This document shows, piece after piece, positions 9,247 through 17,151 of a stretch of DNA of 64,000 nt. The notes under the pieces are model-generated. The model ran no database searches. It worked only from the letters and a program-made list of their open reading frames with translations, and was not told the origin of the DNA. The stretch is from Salinimicrobium profundisediminis. GTDB lineage: Bacteria > Bacteroidota > Bacteroidia > Flavobacteriales > Flavobacteriaceae. Position 1 is the stretch's first letter; every line of letters starts with the position of its first letter. The position numbers and the translations under genes were made by a program. The stretch is from contig NZ_JAPJDA010000002.1 in the NCBI RefSeq assembly GCF_026241755.1, forward strand, positions 124,001 through 188,000, given 5' to 3'.

Positions 9247-9609
9247 TCATTCTTCTTCTTCAACCTCAGCAAAAACATCTTCATTTAAAGAGAAATCCAG
9301 TGTTTCGGCTTCGGGGACATACTTTAAGAATTGATCAATACCTTTTTGAAGCATTAATTCCGTAGAGAATTTTCGGCTGGTGGCCAGGACAAATCCGCCG
9401 CGGGTAATCCTGAAAAAATATTTTCCCGAACCCGTTCTGGCCTTCCTGAATGTGAAAGAATCGAGCTCCCCCTGAATTGTCTCTATGATCTTTTCACAGT
9501 CGGTTTTTTCCCTGCAGGCAATGCTGGTGAAGATGGTTTTTCCCTTCCGGGAGGCAAAAGTGAACTTATAATTCCCATTATCTCTTTTACTTATCACAAA
9601 TGCGCTCAT
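9247..9609 (-). CDS. DUF1508 (YegP-like) protein
   Basis: A 120-aa protein made of two tandem DUF1508 modules: residues 3-50 (FVISKRDNGNYKFTFASRKG) and about 52-100 (FTFRKARTGSGKYFFRITRG), with a short acidic tail (EVEEEE). YegP-type proteins are small soluble proteins of unknown function. The second module starts FxxRKxxxGxYYF, as is usual. It has no co-directional partner; repeats lie on both sides. Confidence 0.8.
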   Translation of the reverse strand: MSAFVISKRDNGNYKFTFASRKGKTIFTSIACREKTDCEKIIETIQGELDSFTFRKARTGSGKYFFRITRGGFVLATSRKFSTELMLQKGIDQFLKYVPEAETLDFSLNEDVFAEVEEEE

Positions 9610-9711
9610 AGGCTATCCTCGAATTTTTCAAAACCTCAAATCTAAAAAAACGGAGGTATGATGCCACTGCAAAGTTTCAAAAGTTATTAAGATTAAAATA
9701 TCCTATTAAGA

Positions 9712-9762
9712 AGCACCAAAATCCAATCTTCAAGCACCAAATGTCAAATTCTAAATTCCAAA
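9712..9762. repeat. AAGCACCAAA-type dispersed repeat, inverted copy
   Basis: Contains AAGCACCAAA at 9712 and CAAGCACCAA near 9731, ending AAATTCCAAA. It is the reverse complement of the TTTGGTGCTTGAAATTTGGTGC element at 10841-10870, so the two copies bracket the epimerase gene in opposite orientation. Confidence 0.6.
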
Positions 9763-9779
9763 AGAGTAGTTAATTGGTT

Positions 9780-9802
9780 GGCGCGGATTTGCAATCTGGG
9801 CC
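9780..9802. repeat. REP-like family 2, copy 1 (GGCGCGGATTTGCAATC)
   Basis: An imperfect palindrome whose core CGGATT-TGC-AATC(C/T)G folds into a short hairpin. A near-identical copy lies 110 bp away. The gap 9610-9923 contains these two copies and the AAGCACCAAA repeat, and no gene. Confidence 0.65.
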
Positions 9803-9889
9803 GATACTGACCAGCAGCAATCATATGAATAAAAATACCGGACACAAATCTCAACCAACAAACCTCATCGTGAAAAGACATGAACAGCT

Positions 9890-9912
9890 GGCGCGGATTT
9901 GCAATCCGTGCC
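9890..9912. repeat. REP-like family 2, copy 2
   Basis: GGCGCGGATTTGCAATCCGT plus GCC: stem CGGATT/AATCCG with loop TGC, and GGC(G)C / G(T)GCC flanks. It lies 11 bp beyond the stop codon of the epimerase gene. Confidence 0.65.
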
Positions 9913-9923
9913 GTCGATATTCA

Positions 9924-10730
9924 TCAAATTCCGGCGCTGAATTCTACTCCCAGCTGCCGCATCACTTTTGAAGCTGAAATCACTTTCCCCACAGATGGCC
10001 GGGATTGATCGAATTGCGGAAGCTCCAACTCCATTTCCCGTGCTTTTTGCTGATAATATTTCTCCTTCGGCGGATTCAGGGGAAAAACAGCATTGTATAC
10101 CTCTCCAAAAATGTCATTTTCGAGTACCTTTTTTATCACCTGCAGGCAATCTTCCAGGTGAATGAGATTTACAGGCCCTAACGGATTTGCGAGTCCGCTC
10201 CTGCCGGCAAGGTACTTCACAGGGTGCCGTCCCGCACCATAGAGTCCGCCAAAGCGAATTACTGTAGTGTCAAAAATGGCATTTTCAAGAAGAATTTTTT
10301 CTGCGGAAATGATCTCTTTCCCAGAAGCTGAAGTGGCATTTGGTTGAGTATCTTCGGTATAAACAGGAAAGCTTTCTGTCTCTTCATAAACGGAAATTGA
10401 AGACACAAAAATGACCTTTTTGACACCTGAAGTTTCAATAGCTTCAGCCAGCTTTTTTATAGCTTCGGAATAATTTACTTCCGGGTTCTTGCGAAGTCCA
10501 GGGGGAAAATCAACGATCAAAATGCCATTTTTGGAAAGGAAATCTTCAATGTTTCCCTCAACACCTTCCGAAGTAACTTTTATTTGAAAAGCTTCAACAC
10601 CTGCCTGTTTTAAAACCGGAAGTTTTTCAGCAGAAGTTGTAGAGCCCTTTACCGAAAGGCCTTCAGCCATTAGCATTTTAGCCAGCGGGAATCCCAGCCA
10701 GCCGGTTCCGAGTATGGAGATGTTTTTCAA
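9924..10730 (-). CDS. NAD(P)-binding epimerase/SDR-like protein (YeeZ-like)
   Basis: A 268-aa extended short-chain dehydrogenase-like protein. The N-terminal Rossmann motif is ILGTGWLGFPLA (residues 6-17). The conserved SSISVYEE block holds Ser and Tyr at the usual active-site positions but no clear Lys at Y+4, so activity is uncertain. FGGLYGAGRHP is typical of nucleotide-sugar epimerase relatives. Notable for its DNA: three exact and one near copy of the 13-bp palindrome lie inside its 807 bp. Both flanks carry dispersed repeats. Confidence 0.8.
   Translation of the reverse strand: MKNISILGTGWLGFPLAKMLMAEGLSVKGSTTSAEKLPVLKQAGVEAFQIKVTSEGVEGNIEDFLSKNGILIVDFPPGLRKNPEVNYSEAIKKLAEAIETSGVKKVIFVSSISVYEETESFPVYTEDTQPNATSASGKEIISAEKILLENAIFDTTVIRFGGLYGAGRHPVKYLAGRSGLANPLGPVNLIHLEDCLQVIKKVLENDIFGEVYNAVFPLNPPKEKYYQQKAREMELELPQFDQSRPSVGKVISASKVMRQLGVEFSAGI
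10108..10120. repeat. AAAATGNCATTTT palindrome, copy 4 (N=T)
   Basis: Inside the epimerase gene, where it encodes part of LENDIFGE on the minus strand. Confidence 0.65.
10273..10285. repeat. AAAATGNCATTTT palindrome, copy 5 (N=G)
   Basis: Inside the epimerase gene (LENAIFDT), in the same reading phase as copy 4. Confidence 0.65.
10519..10531. repeat. AAAATGNCATTTT palindrome, copy 6 (N=C)
   Basis: Inside the epimerase gene (LSKNGILIV), in a different codon context from copies 4 and 5. A near copy (AAAATGACCTTTTT) lies at about 10407. Confidence 0.65.
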
Positions 10731-10840
10731 ATTATGAAAAGTTAGATTTTAGAAGTACGAAGTTAGAACAGACGTGTGACGTGAGAAAAAATATTTTACG
10801 ATTGATGACATTAATATCTGTAATTTGTTTTGTGTCTATT

Positions 10841-10870
10841 TTGGAATTTGGTGCTTGAAATTTGGTGCTT
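10841..10870. repeat. TTTGGTGCTT dispersed repeat
   Basis: TTGGAATTTGGTGCTTGAAA followed by TTTGGTGCTT. The last base is also the final base of the M28 peptidase stop codon, so the repeat abuts that gene exactly. An inverted relative is at 9712-9762 and an expanded relative at 15261-15333. Confidence 0.6.
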
Positions 10871-13182
10871 TACTTTAAAATAAACGTTTTCTTCACCACA
10901 ACAGCATCATTCAGCACAAAAGGCCGCGGAATCATAGCCTCATCGCGGGCAGGCACCTGCAACTGCGTATTCTCAAACAGGTCATAGGATGCCTCCAAGA
11001 GGGTGATTTTGGGCTGCAGTCCCTCTTCAACAGTCATTTCCAGGCGCAGGGTGTCTTTACTAACGGCGTAATAAGACAACAACTGGTCCCTCCACCTGCT
11101 TTTGTGAACGTGAAGCTCACTCTGGCCGGGTTGAAGGTAACCTGCTTCCAGTCCGTTGGCTTTAAAAGATTTAAAATTAACGGCTTTATCGGCAAAAAGG
11201 GCCATTCGATTGATCTCCCGGTTTGGAGCAATTTTTACGTGGTACACATCCTCTCCTTCAGCTTCGTTACTGGCTTTTTGAACAGAGATATAGGGTGCAG
11301 GCAGCATAATTTGTGGTGCCGGGGCAGTTTTACTAAAACTGCTGCCGTTCTTGCTCCCAAACCAATTCTCTTGTTGTGCAACTTCAGCATCTTCAAAATA
11401 AGCTGCAGTAAAGGTATCGAGCCCGGCATCATAAGTGTTCCAGGTGGCTATATTCCTATCCTTATCGGCCACGTAGACCAGGCTGTTGGGCCGTGGACGT
11501 GCCTCATTGAATTCCGATTTAAAATGTGCAACAAGGAAGAGCCCTATAAAAATCACAAAACACACGAACCCAAAAAGCTGATTACTCCTTAGCGCTCCAA
11601 AAACCGGCCACAACAGCACGAATAAAAGCACCACCAGAACAGCCGACAGAAAGAGCATTTTAAGCCCCAATGCAACCGGGAACGACAGGATGAACGGCAT
11701 GAGAATAAAGATGGCCGGCAGGCTCAAAAAGGCCAGGAGGATCAATTTCCATTTTAAATCGAGGATCAAAATGAATAGCTGTACAATTCCAAACATAAGC
11801 GGAAGCACGAAATATGCCGCCCCTTTTAAGTAGACTGCAGCCAGGGCAATTATAATCCACCACAAAATAAGCGGCGCTACCAGGAGTTCATGTGTATTTT
11901 GAGGCTTCCGGAACCTGTGATAAACGTAAAAACAAATGGCGAGGGCCAGGAAGATTATGGCTGCAAGGTACCAGTAACCATTGTAAGTAAAGCCGTGCTC
12001 CATTTCCTGGTACTGCGGGTAAAACCAAAGGGCGAATTCCCAAAAGAAATAACCTGCCAACCCAGCCAGGAAAAGCGATAGCAGCAATGGCAAAAAGCCT
12101 TTCAGCATTGGTTTCACCTTCAGCTTTTTCTTCAGCATCCCAAAGATAATTACGGCAAGTAGCAAAAGAAGCGAAATGAACAACAGGGGAAAGACCCAGC
12201 TGTATGGATACGTTACTAAATTGAGGCCTGGAATATCAAAAAATAGCACATCTTCTTCAGAATTTAGACTGCTGAGTGGTGCCGAAGCCGAATACTTCAG
12301 CAAGGGCATTAAATAACTGCCCTGGTGGGCCAGCGTACGTGCATCAAGATTTTCAGGAATATCTGTAGCCGTGTGATAGTCGAAGTGATCATCGATAAAA
12401 GCAAAATTGAGTCCGTTGATATTCCCTTGCTCGCGCAGCACAGTAAGATCGGTATCGTTGGGCAGCATTTTATAAACGCTGTAAGCCAGGGAATTTGTGA
12501 CGGGATAAGGGACTTCGGCTTCAGTAAAAAGATCAATTAAGGCTTTATTTCCACCATTGGTCTCAAGCAGCATAAAAGAATTCCCTCCACTACCACGAGA
12601 TTCAAAATTGAGGGCCAGCCCAACATTTGCAGCCCACGGGTGTTCTTTTACAAACAATTCGGCACCGTTGAGGCCCAGCTCTTCGGCATCGGTAAAAAGA
12701 AGGATAATGTCATTAGCGGGAACATTCCCCGAAGCACGATACGCCCTGATAGCTTCAAGTATGGTTGCCACGCCGCTGGCTGCATCACTGGCGCCCGGCG
12801 AAGAATGCATTGCACTATCATAGTGTGACATAAGAAGCAGCGCCGGCCCCTCACCCTTGCCTGCTATTCGTGCCAGGATATTTTGTGAACGTACTAAAGT
12901 ACCTGTTTTATTAAGGGTAAACCCTTCCTGCATTTCAATGAGAAGCCCCAGGTTTTCAAGTTGATCTACAATATAATTTCGGGCATGTGAATGCGCCGCA
13001 CTACCCACATAGTGAGGTTGCTGCGCCAATGCCTGAACGTGTTTAAAAGCCCGGGCCGTAGAGAATTCATTAGCTGGTACTTCTTTATCTAAATCTACAT
13101 AGGGGCGTGTTCCCTGCACACTCCAGGTGATACCTGCAATAAGAACCAGAAGCGCAATAAGTGCCTGAATATTTTTAGCCAT
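10870..13182 (-). CDS. M28 family membrane zinc peptidase
   Basis: A 770-aa protein with an N-terminal membrane anchor (residues 5-25) and an M28 aminopeptidase-type domain: LLMSHYDS (zinc His and Asp), GASDAASG (bridging Asp), DAEELGLNGA (catalytic Glu-Glu) and a later zinc-ligand region with HFDYHTATD. After residue 330 there are about eight hydrophobic helices and a C-terminal extracytoplasmic domain, the layout of the fungal vacuolar-membrane protease Pff1 and its Bacteroidota relatives. The peptidase domain probably faces the periplasm. Start: ATG at 13182 rather than the TTG two codons upstream; a TATATTTG box (13186-13193) lies just before it, suggesting a very short leader. Confidence 0.9.
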   Translation of the reverse strand: MAKNIQALIALLVLIAGITWSVQGTRPYVDLDKEVPANEFSTARAFKHVQALAQQPHYVGSAAHSHARNYIVDQLENLGLLIEMQEGFTLNKTGTLVRSQNILARIAGKGEGPALLLMSHYDSAMHSSPGASDAASGVATILEAIRAYRASGNVPANDIILLFTDAEELGLNGAELFVKEHPWAANVGLALNFESRGSGGNSFMLLETNGGNKALIDLFTEAEVPYPVTNSLAYSVYKMLPNDTDLTVLREQGNINGLNFAFIDDHFDYHTATDIPENLDARTLAHQGSYLMPLLKYSASAPLSSLNSEEDVLFFDIPGLNLVTYPYSWVFPLLFISLLLLLAVIIFGMLKKKLKVKPMLKGFLPLLLSLFLAGLAGYFFWEFALWFYPQYQEMEHGFTYNGYWYLAAIIFLALAICFYVYHRFRKPQNTHELLVAPLILWWIIIALAAVYLKGAAYFVLPLMFGIVQLFILILDLKWKLILLAFLSLPAIFILMPFILSFPVALGLKMLFLSAVLVVLLFVLLWPVFGALRSNQLFGFVCFVIFIGLFLVAHFKSEFNEARPRPNSLVYVADKDRNIATWNTYDAGLDTFTAAYFEDAEVAQQENWFGSKNGSSFSKTAPAPQIMLPAPYISVQKASNEAEGEDVYHVKIAPNREINRMALFADKAVNFKSFKANGLEAGYLQPGQSELHVHKSRWRDQLLSYYAVSKDTLRLEMTVEEGLQPKITLLEASYDLFENTQLQVPARDEAMIPRPFVLNDAVVVKKTFILK

Positions 13183-13310
13183 ATTCAAATATATTTAAAA
13201 GCAGTTCAACAACTAAGCTGGCTGTCCAAAAATCTTAAAGTATTGCCAACTCCCTTTATATTATTGTAGGAAATTCATATTTTAAGAGCTAACAATCAAA
13301 TACTTGTGCT

Positions 13311-13778
13311 ATGGGAATAAAGAGTTTTCAAGGAAGAAGGGCCGAGCCCGAAAAAGCTGCAAGTACTCCAATGTGCGTGAAAGATTATATGACGACAGAC
13401 CTGGTGACCTTCAGAAAACATCAAACTGTTATTGAAGTGATGGAGCAACTAATGCATCATAAAATATCGGGTGCCTGTGTGGTGGACGAGGATTATAATT
13501 TGCAGGGAGTGATCTCTGAAGGGGATTGTATAAAACATATCTCAGACAGCAGGTATTATAATCTGCCGATGGATGACAACCTTGTGGAAAAACGAATGAC
13601 CTGCGACGCTATTACTATAGATGCTGAAATGAATGTGCTTGAAGCAGCAAAAAAATTCATTGAACATAGGTTTCGTCGCTTTCCTATAGTAAGCAACGGC
13701 AAACTTGTAGGGCAATTAAGCCAGAGTGATGTTCTTAGGGCAGCACTTGCCCTGAAAGGACAAAGCTGGGGCTCTTAG
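13311..13778 (+). CDS. Tandem CBS-domain protein
   Basis: A 155-aa protein consisting almost only of two CBS motifs (about residues 22-80 and 90-150), with VKDYMTTDLVTF and VEKRMTCDAITI as the starts of each. CBS pairs bind adenosine nucleotides and act as regulatory modules; a stand-alone pair implies an unknown partner. Its stop codon overlaps that of the convergent zinc-ribbon gene by 4 nt. Confidence 0.9.
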   Translation: MGIKSFQGRRAEPEKAASTPMCVKDYMTTDLVTFRKHQTVIEVMEQLMHHKISGACVVDEDYNLQGVISEGDCIKHISDSRYYNLPMDDNLVEKRMTCDAITIDAEMNVLEAAKKFIEHRFRRFPIVSNGKLVGQLSQSDVLRAALALKGQSWGS

Positions 13779-14122
13779 ATCCTCTTTACAAGTGCATAAA
13801 AATCCCCTTCAAGCGGCAGATATCCCTGGTCATAAACGAAGTAGTAGGTATTCCCGGTCTTTGTAGTATATATGCTGGTGAAATAATCGAAATTAAAGCC
13901 TTTGGTAAGCAGTTTTGATTTGGAAAGTTTAATTTTCCCATCGGGATTTAGCTCTTCGAGAATACGGTAGTTTTTGCGCAACTGGTTATTAACGTTGCGC
14001 ACCAGATTCTTGCTGTCTTTGTTGAGATTGTTGTTATATGCATTGCGACAGTAATCGCTGCAGAACTTTTTATCTGTTCTCCCCACAATTTTTTCTCCAC
14101 ATTCAAGACAGCCTTTTTCCAT
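13775..14122 (-). CDS. Small zinc-ribbon protein, conserved hypothetical
   Basis: A 115-aa protein. The N-terminus CLECGEKIVGRTDKKFCSDYC (C5, C8, then FC-x3-C) is a treble-clef-like ribbon also found in DUF2116-type proteins. The remainder is basic, then ends in an aromatic strand region (TGNTYYFVYDQGYLPL). The fold suggests nucleic-acid or protein binding. Its role is unknown and no operon partner is present. Confidence 0.75.
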   Translation of the reverse strand: MEKGCLECGEKIVGRTDKKFCSDYCRNAYNNNLNKDSKNLVRNVNNQLRKNYRILEELNPDGKIKLSKSKLLTKGFNFDYFTSIYTTKTGNTYYFVYDQGYLPLEGDFYALVKRI

Positions 14123-14156
14123 ACTTTTAAAAATAGTAATTTTTGATTAATTCAGT

Positions 14157-14640
14157 TCCTGTTCATTGTTTATTAAATAATTGCTAATTGAAAAAGAAGG
14201 CCACGAATTCACGAATCTTTTTTTCCACTCAGACCGATTACTCAGGCTTAATCACGCAAAGGACGCAAAGGAATTCGCAGAGGCCGCCAAGATTCCTGTT
14301 CATTGTTTATTGATAATTGTTAATTGAAATGAAGGCCACGAATTCATGAATCTTTCTTTCCACCCAGACCTGTTTACTCAGGTTTTATCACGCAAAGTCC
14401 GCGGAGGTTGCGCAAAGACCGCAAACAATTCCTGTTCCTTGTTAATTGCTTATTGTTAATTGAAAAGAAGGCCACAGATGCACTGATATTTTCTCTCTAC
14501 TCAGACCTGCTTACTCAAACCTTTAATTGTTTATTGATAATTGCTCATTGAAAAAAGGCCACAGATGCACAGATAATTTTTATCTACTCAGACCTTCTCA
14601 CTCAGCCTTTTAATTTCTGCCCATTATTAATTGGTTATAG
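14157..14640. repeat. Four direct repeats of about 135/87 bp
   Basis: The 519-bp gap 14123-14641 is filled by four diverged copies of one unit. Their common anchor GAAGGCCAC(A/G) lies at about 14199, 14334, 14470 and 14557 (spacings 135, 136 and 87). Each has a TTGTTTATTGATAATTG-like block, GGCCAC(A)GATGCAC or GGCCACGAATTC, and CTCAGACC-TACTCAG. Copies 1 and 2 also carry ATCACGCAAAG-GACGCAAAG. No gene is present. Confidence 0.75.
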
Positions 14641-14641
14641 T

Positions 14642-15193
14642 TTATTGGTTATTGATAAGTGAAAAAACAGCCACACTAATAAACCTGCCGTTCTTTATTT
14701 CTGAATCTCTTAAAACACCTTCCTGCTGAAAATGGCATTTTTGGAGGGTATTTTGGCTACTGATGTTCTCGGTTTCCACAAAGGCTTCAATCCTGTGGAG
14801 ATGTAACTTTTGAAAAGCATATTCCAGCACCACTTCCAGCGCCTCCTGCACAAATCCCTTTCCCCAATACTTCGGAAGCAGCCAAAATCCCAGTTCTGCT
14901 TTTTTGTGTTCCCTGCTCAGGTTGTTATACCCAATTGCCCCGCAGAAGCTATTGTCTTCAGCAGAAATTATCGCCCACCATATGCCCGTTCGGGTCCTTT
15001 CCAGTTCTGCATACCACTCCAGCTGTTCCCAGGTCGCTTCAAGACTGTTGTAATTTACACCGTAATACTTTATAACATCTGGATTGGAGAGTCCACTATA
15101 GACATTCTCCAGATCTGCTTCTGTGATCTGACGTAGCTTTAAGCGGGTTTTTGTAAGTTTGGGAAAGTCATGTTTACAATTAACAGTGATCAA
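14642..15193 (-). CDS. GNAT acetyltransferase (RimJ/RimL-like)
   Basis: A 183-aa protein of the N-acetyltransferase superfamily. TRLKLRQITEADL is the usual start of the RimJ/L type. Acetyl-CoA motif A is KYWGKGFVQEAL (Q/RxxGxG/A equivalent), and motif B is HRIEAFVETENISSQ. Substrate unknown. Both gene ends lie in repeat DNA: the start appears to be a TTG inside a CAATTATCAATAAACAATT sequence, and the last codons (INNQ) and stop lie in TTATTGGTTATTGATAA. The first residues are therefore uncertain. Confidence 0.85.
   Translation of the reverse strand: MITVNCKHDFPKLTKTRLKLRQITEADLENVYSGLSNPDVIKYYGVNYNSLEATWEQLEWYAELERTRTGIWWAIISAEDNSFCGAIGYNNLSREHKKAELGFWLLPKYWGKGFVQEALEVVLEYAFQKLHLHRIEAFVETENISSQNTLQKCHFQQEGVLRDSEIKNGRFISVAVFSLINNQ
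14729..14741. repeat. AAAATGNCATTTT palindrome, copy 7 (N=G)
   Basis: Inside the GNAT gene (NTLQKCHFQQ); the 3' flank reads TTGGAGG. Confidence 0.65.
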
Positions 15194-15260
15194 TTATCAA
15201 TAAACAATTAAAAAAGTTTCGGGTTGCCAATAAAGTTACCAGTTTGGAACATTGAACTAT

Positions 15261-15333
15261 ACTGGAATTTGGTTTTTGGTGCTTGGTGCTTGGTGCTTGG
15301 TGCTTGGTGCTTGGTGCTTGGTGCTTGGTGCTT
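15261..15333. repeat. GGAATTTGG plus 8 tandem TTGGTGC heptamers
   Basis: ACTGGAATTTGGTTT is followed by eight exact TTGGTGC units (15276-15331). It is an expanded version of the TTGGAATTTGGTGCTT element at 10841. It is followed at 15341-15384 by an imperfect CTCAATACT tandem that runs into the stop codon of the next gene. Confidence 0.85.
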
Positions 15334-15382
15334 AAAATTTCTCAATACTCAATTCTCAATACTCAATACTAACTACTAAATA

Positions 15383-15856
15383 CTATTTAAGCTTCTCCAG
15401 CTCCAGGTTCAGGTCGTACTGCAGGTCTTCGTGCAGCTTCTCCATATTCTTTTTCGCCAGGTCCAGCTGCCGTTCATAAAGGCTTTTCAGGATCTTATTA
15501 CGGCGGATGGAAGGTTTGAAGTCATTCATCTTCTGAAGAAAATAGATCAGCAATTCTACTTCGGTTTCCTTTTTCCCCGAATATCGACTGTATTTTTTGA
15601 CATTTTTGAGGATCTTACGAATACCCTTCTTTGTGTAATAAGTATTGCTGCGGTTGATTAAGGCAAATTCTGCATCCATCTCCATTTTCACCTTCTGCCT
15701 GTATTCCTCTTCATCCTGTGCATCAAACAGGAGATAGGTAAGCAGTTCTTTATTTTCCTTTTTAAAACGCGACAGGCGAAGCACAATTTGCAAAAGCTCC
15801 TCCCGGTCCTGGTGTTTTAATTCGTCTCTTATTTCTTTTGCCGAAGCTGGTTTCAT
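15383..15856 (-). CDS. Conserved hypothetical, charged helical protein
   Basis: A 157-aa cytoplasmic protein, mostly helical and strongly charged (REELLQIVLRLSRFKKENKELL, then basic KKGIRKILKNVKKYSR). It resembles small Bacteroidota proteins of the DUF6155 kind, but I cannot assign a family firmly. Its ATG overlaps the stop of the ABC ATPase gene (ATGA at 15853-15856), so the two are translationally coupled and probably work together. Confidence 0.7.
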   Translation of the reverse strand: MKPASAKEIRDELKHQDREELLQIVLRLSRFKKENKELLTYLLFDAQDEEEYRQKVKMEMDAEFALINRSNTYYTKKGIRKILKNVKKYSRYSGKKETEVELLIYFLQKMNDFKPSIRRNKILKSLYERQLDLAKKNMEKLHEDLQYDLNLELEKLK

Positions 15857-16524
15857 TGATTTCTAACTTTTAAATATTCGTGCGTTGCCAGGTCTTCCTC
15901 GTTCTCCACCTTGTGCAATTCCCCTTTTTTCAGAATAAAATTATCAACTGCTATCTCCAGCACATCGCGGTAATAATGATCTGTAACCACAATCCCCTTA
16001 GTTGCTTTAAGCGAAAACAGCAACTCTTTGATCTTTTCGATATACTGCGGCTCCACCATAGAAAAAGGCTCGTCTAGCAGCAGGAAAGGATGCGGCATGT
16101 GAGCCAGCAACAGCAATTCCAGGTACTTTAATTGTCCGGCAGAGAGCTTGCCGACTTTTTTGTTTTCAAAAGCAGCGACTCCCGGCGAGTAAAATATCCT
16201 GTCCTGCGCTTCGCCTTCAGGAAAAATAAGGGGAATCACATCGCGCACCTTCAGCTCTTTGGGGAGAAAACTGTCCTGAGGCAAATAGCCTGTCATTTTC
16301 TTCGGAATTACTTCGGAAGTTTTCACCTTCACACCATCAAGCGTTAAACTTACAGCATCTACACTTATAATTCCCATTACCGCCTTAAGCAAAGTAGATT
16401 TACCTGAACCATTCCTGCCAAAAAGGCCAATAATCTCACCCGTTTTACAGCTGAAGGCAACATCACACAGAAGCTGATTTTTTCCGAAGCTATGACTCAG
16501 CTTACTTACTTCGAGCGTTCTCAT
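15853..16524 (-). CDS. ABC transporter ATP-binding protein
   Basis: A 223-aa stand-alone ATPase. Walker A is GRNGSGKST, the Q-loop region is YLPQDSF, the signature is LSAGQLKYLELLLL (variant LSAGQ for LSGGQ), Walker B is FLLLDEPF and the switch His is in VVTDHYY. The ATG at 16524 is chosen over an upstream extension lacking family similarity. No classical permease is nearby; the only membrane candidates are the 93-aa three-helix protein at 17152 and the single-TM protein at 16647, in the same orientation. Substrate unknown. Confidence 0.9.
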   Translation of the reverse strand: MRTLEVSKLSHSFGKNQLLCDVAFSCKTGEIIGLFGRNGSGKSTLLKAVMGIISVDAVSLTLDGVKVKTSEVIPKKMTGYLPQDSFLPKELKVRDVIPLIFPEGEAQDRIFYSPGVAAFENKKVGKLSAGQLKYLELLLLAHMPHPFLLLDEPFSMVEPQYIEKIKELLFSLKATKGIVVTDHYYRDVLEIAVDNFILKKGELHKVENEEDLATHEYLKVRNQ

Positions 16525-16548
16525 ATAAAAACAGTGCGAGCTGGCGAG

Positions 16549-16573
16549 CTTGATTGTCCGCAGGACAATCAAG
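16549..16573. repeat. Perfect 11-bp hairpin upstream of the ABC ATPase gene
   Basis: CTTGATTGTCC (16549-16559) pairs with GGACAATCAAG (16563-16573) across a GCA loop, flanked by GGCGAG and GCAAGCGAGC. With no T-tract on either side it is unlikely to be a terminator. It may be another REP-like element or a leader structure. Confidence 0.6.
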
Positions 16574-16646
16574 CGTTGCAAGCGAGCATAAAGTTTCGAT
16601 TTGAGACAGATTTCAGCATTGTTTTTATGTGTTGTTGTAGCACGTT

Positions 16647-17114
16647 TTATTCGTATTTATACTTCTTTCTCCAATTATTTTCACTCTCCAGGAAATCAAT
16701 TAAAATTGTTGTCATTTCCTCCACTGATGTTGGTGGTACAGATTTGAGTAAATGGTCATTCTCAGTCACGTATCCCGAAGCTAATCCATCTTCTTCTAAA
16801 CTTCCACTTACGTGTAAAGCGTTACCATTTTTATCTTCAAGTTGCACAATATGAAATACATTCCAGTTGATTGATTCCATTAAATCTTGTATAATTTCGG
16901 GAGTAGTATTTTCGGATATTGTTTCAAGCGTTTCCCCATAGTCATAGGTAACCACCAGCTTTAAAGTCCGCTGCTGTTGTGAATCAATCTTTTGAAGTGT
17001 AGAAATTTTATTTTTAGGAATGTTCCAGTTGTCAGCTGTCCGTGTTGAATTGAATTTGAAGAAGATTGCTGCTCCGAACAGGAGAAATGTTCCAATCAGT
17101 AGGTATGTGTTCAT
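16647..17114 (-). CDS. Hypothetical protein with one N-terminal membrane helix
   Basis: A 155-aa protein with a membrane anchor at residues 4-20 (YLLIGTFLLFGAAIFF) and a soluble domain with alternating strands (RTLKLVVTYDYGETL; WNVFHIVQLEDKNGNALHVSGS). I do not recognise the family. It lies 37 bp downstream of the 93-aa membrane gene and 122 bp upstream of the ABC ATPase, all on the minus strand, so it may be an accessory of that system. Confidence 0.55.
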   Translation of the reverse strand: MNTYLLIGTFLLFGAAIFFKFNSTRTADNWNIPKNKISTLQKIDSQQQRTLKLVVTYDYGETLETISENTTPEIIQDLMESINWNVFHIVQLEDKNGNALHVSGSLEEDGLASGYVTENDHLLKSVPPTSVEEMTTILIDFLESENNWRKKYKYE

Positions 17115-17151
17115 TTTTTTGAGTGAGTTTGGTTAATGTGCTACAACTGTT

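Noticed and set aside
8955-9365. Long open frames on both strands across the purine tract (Ser/Phe-rich or Met/Glu/Lys-rich)
   Set aside because: They are open in several frames at once because the DNA is nearly pure A/G. No start context or family signal is visible.
9109-15333. CRISPR array
   Set aside because: The tandem 11-bp and 7-bp repeats have no unique spacers, and no cas genes are present.
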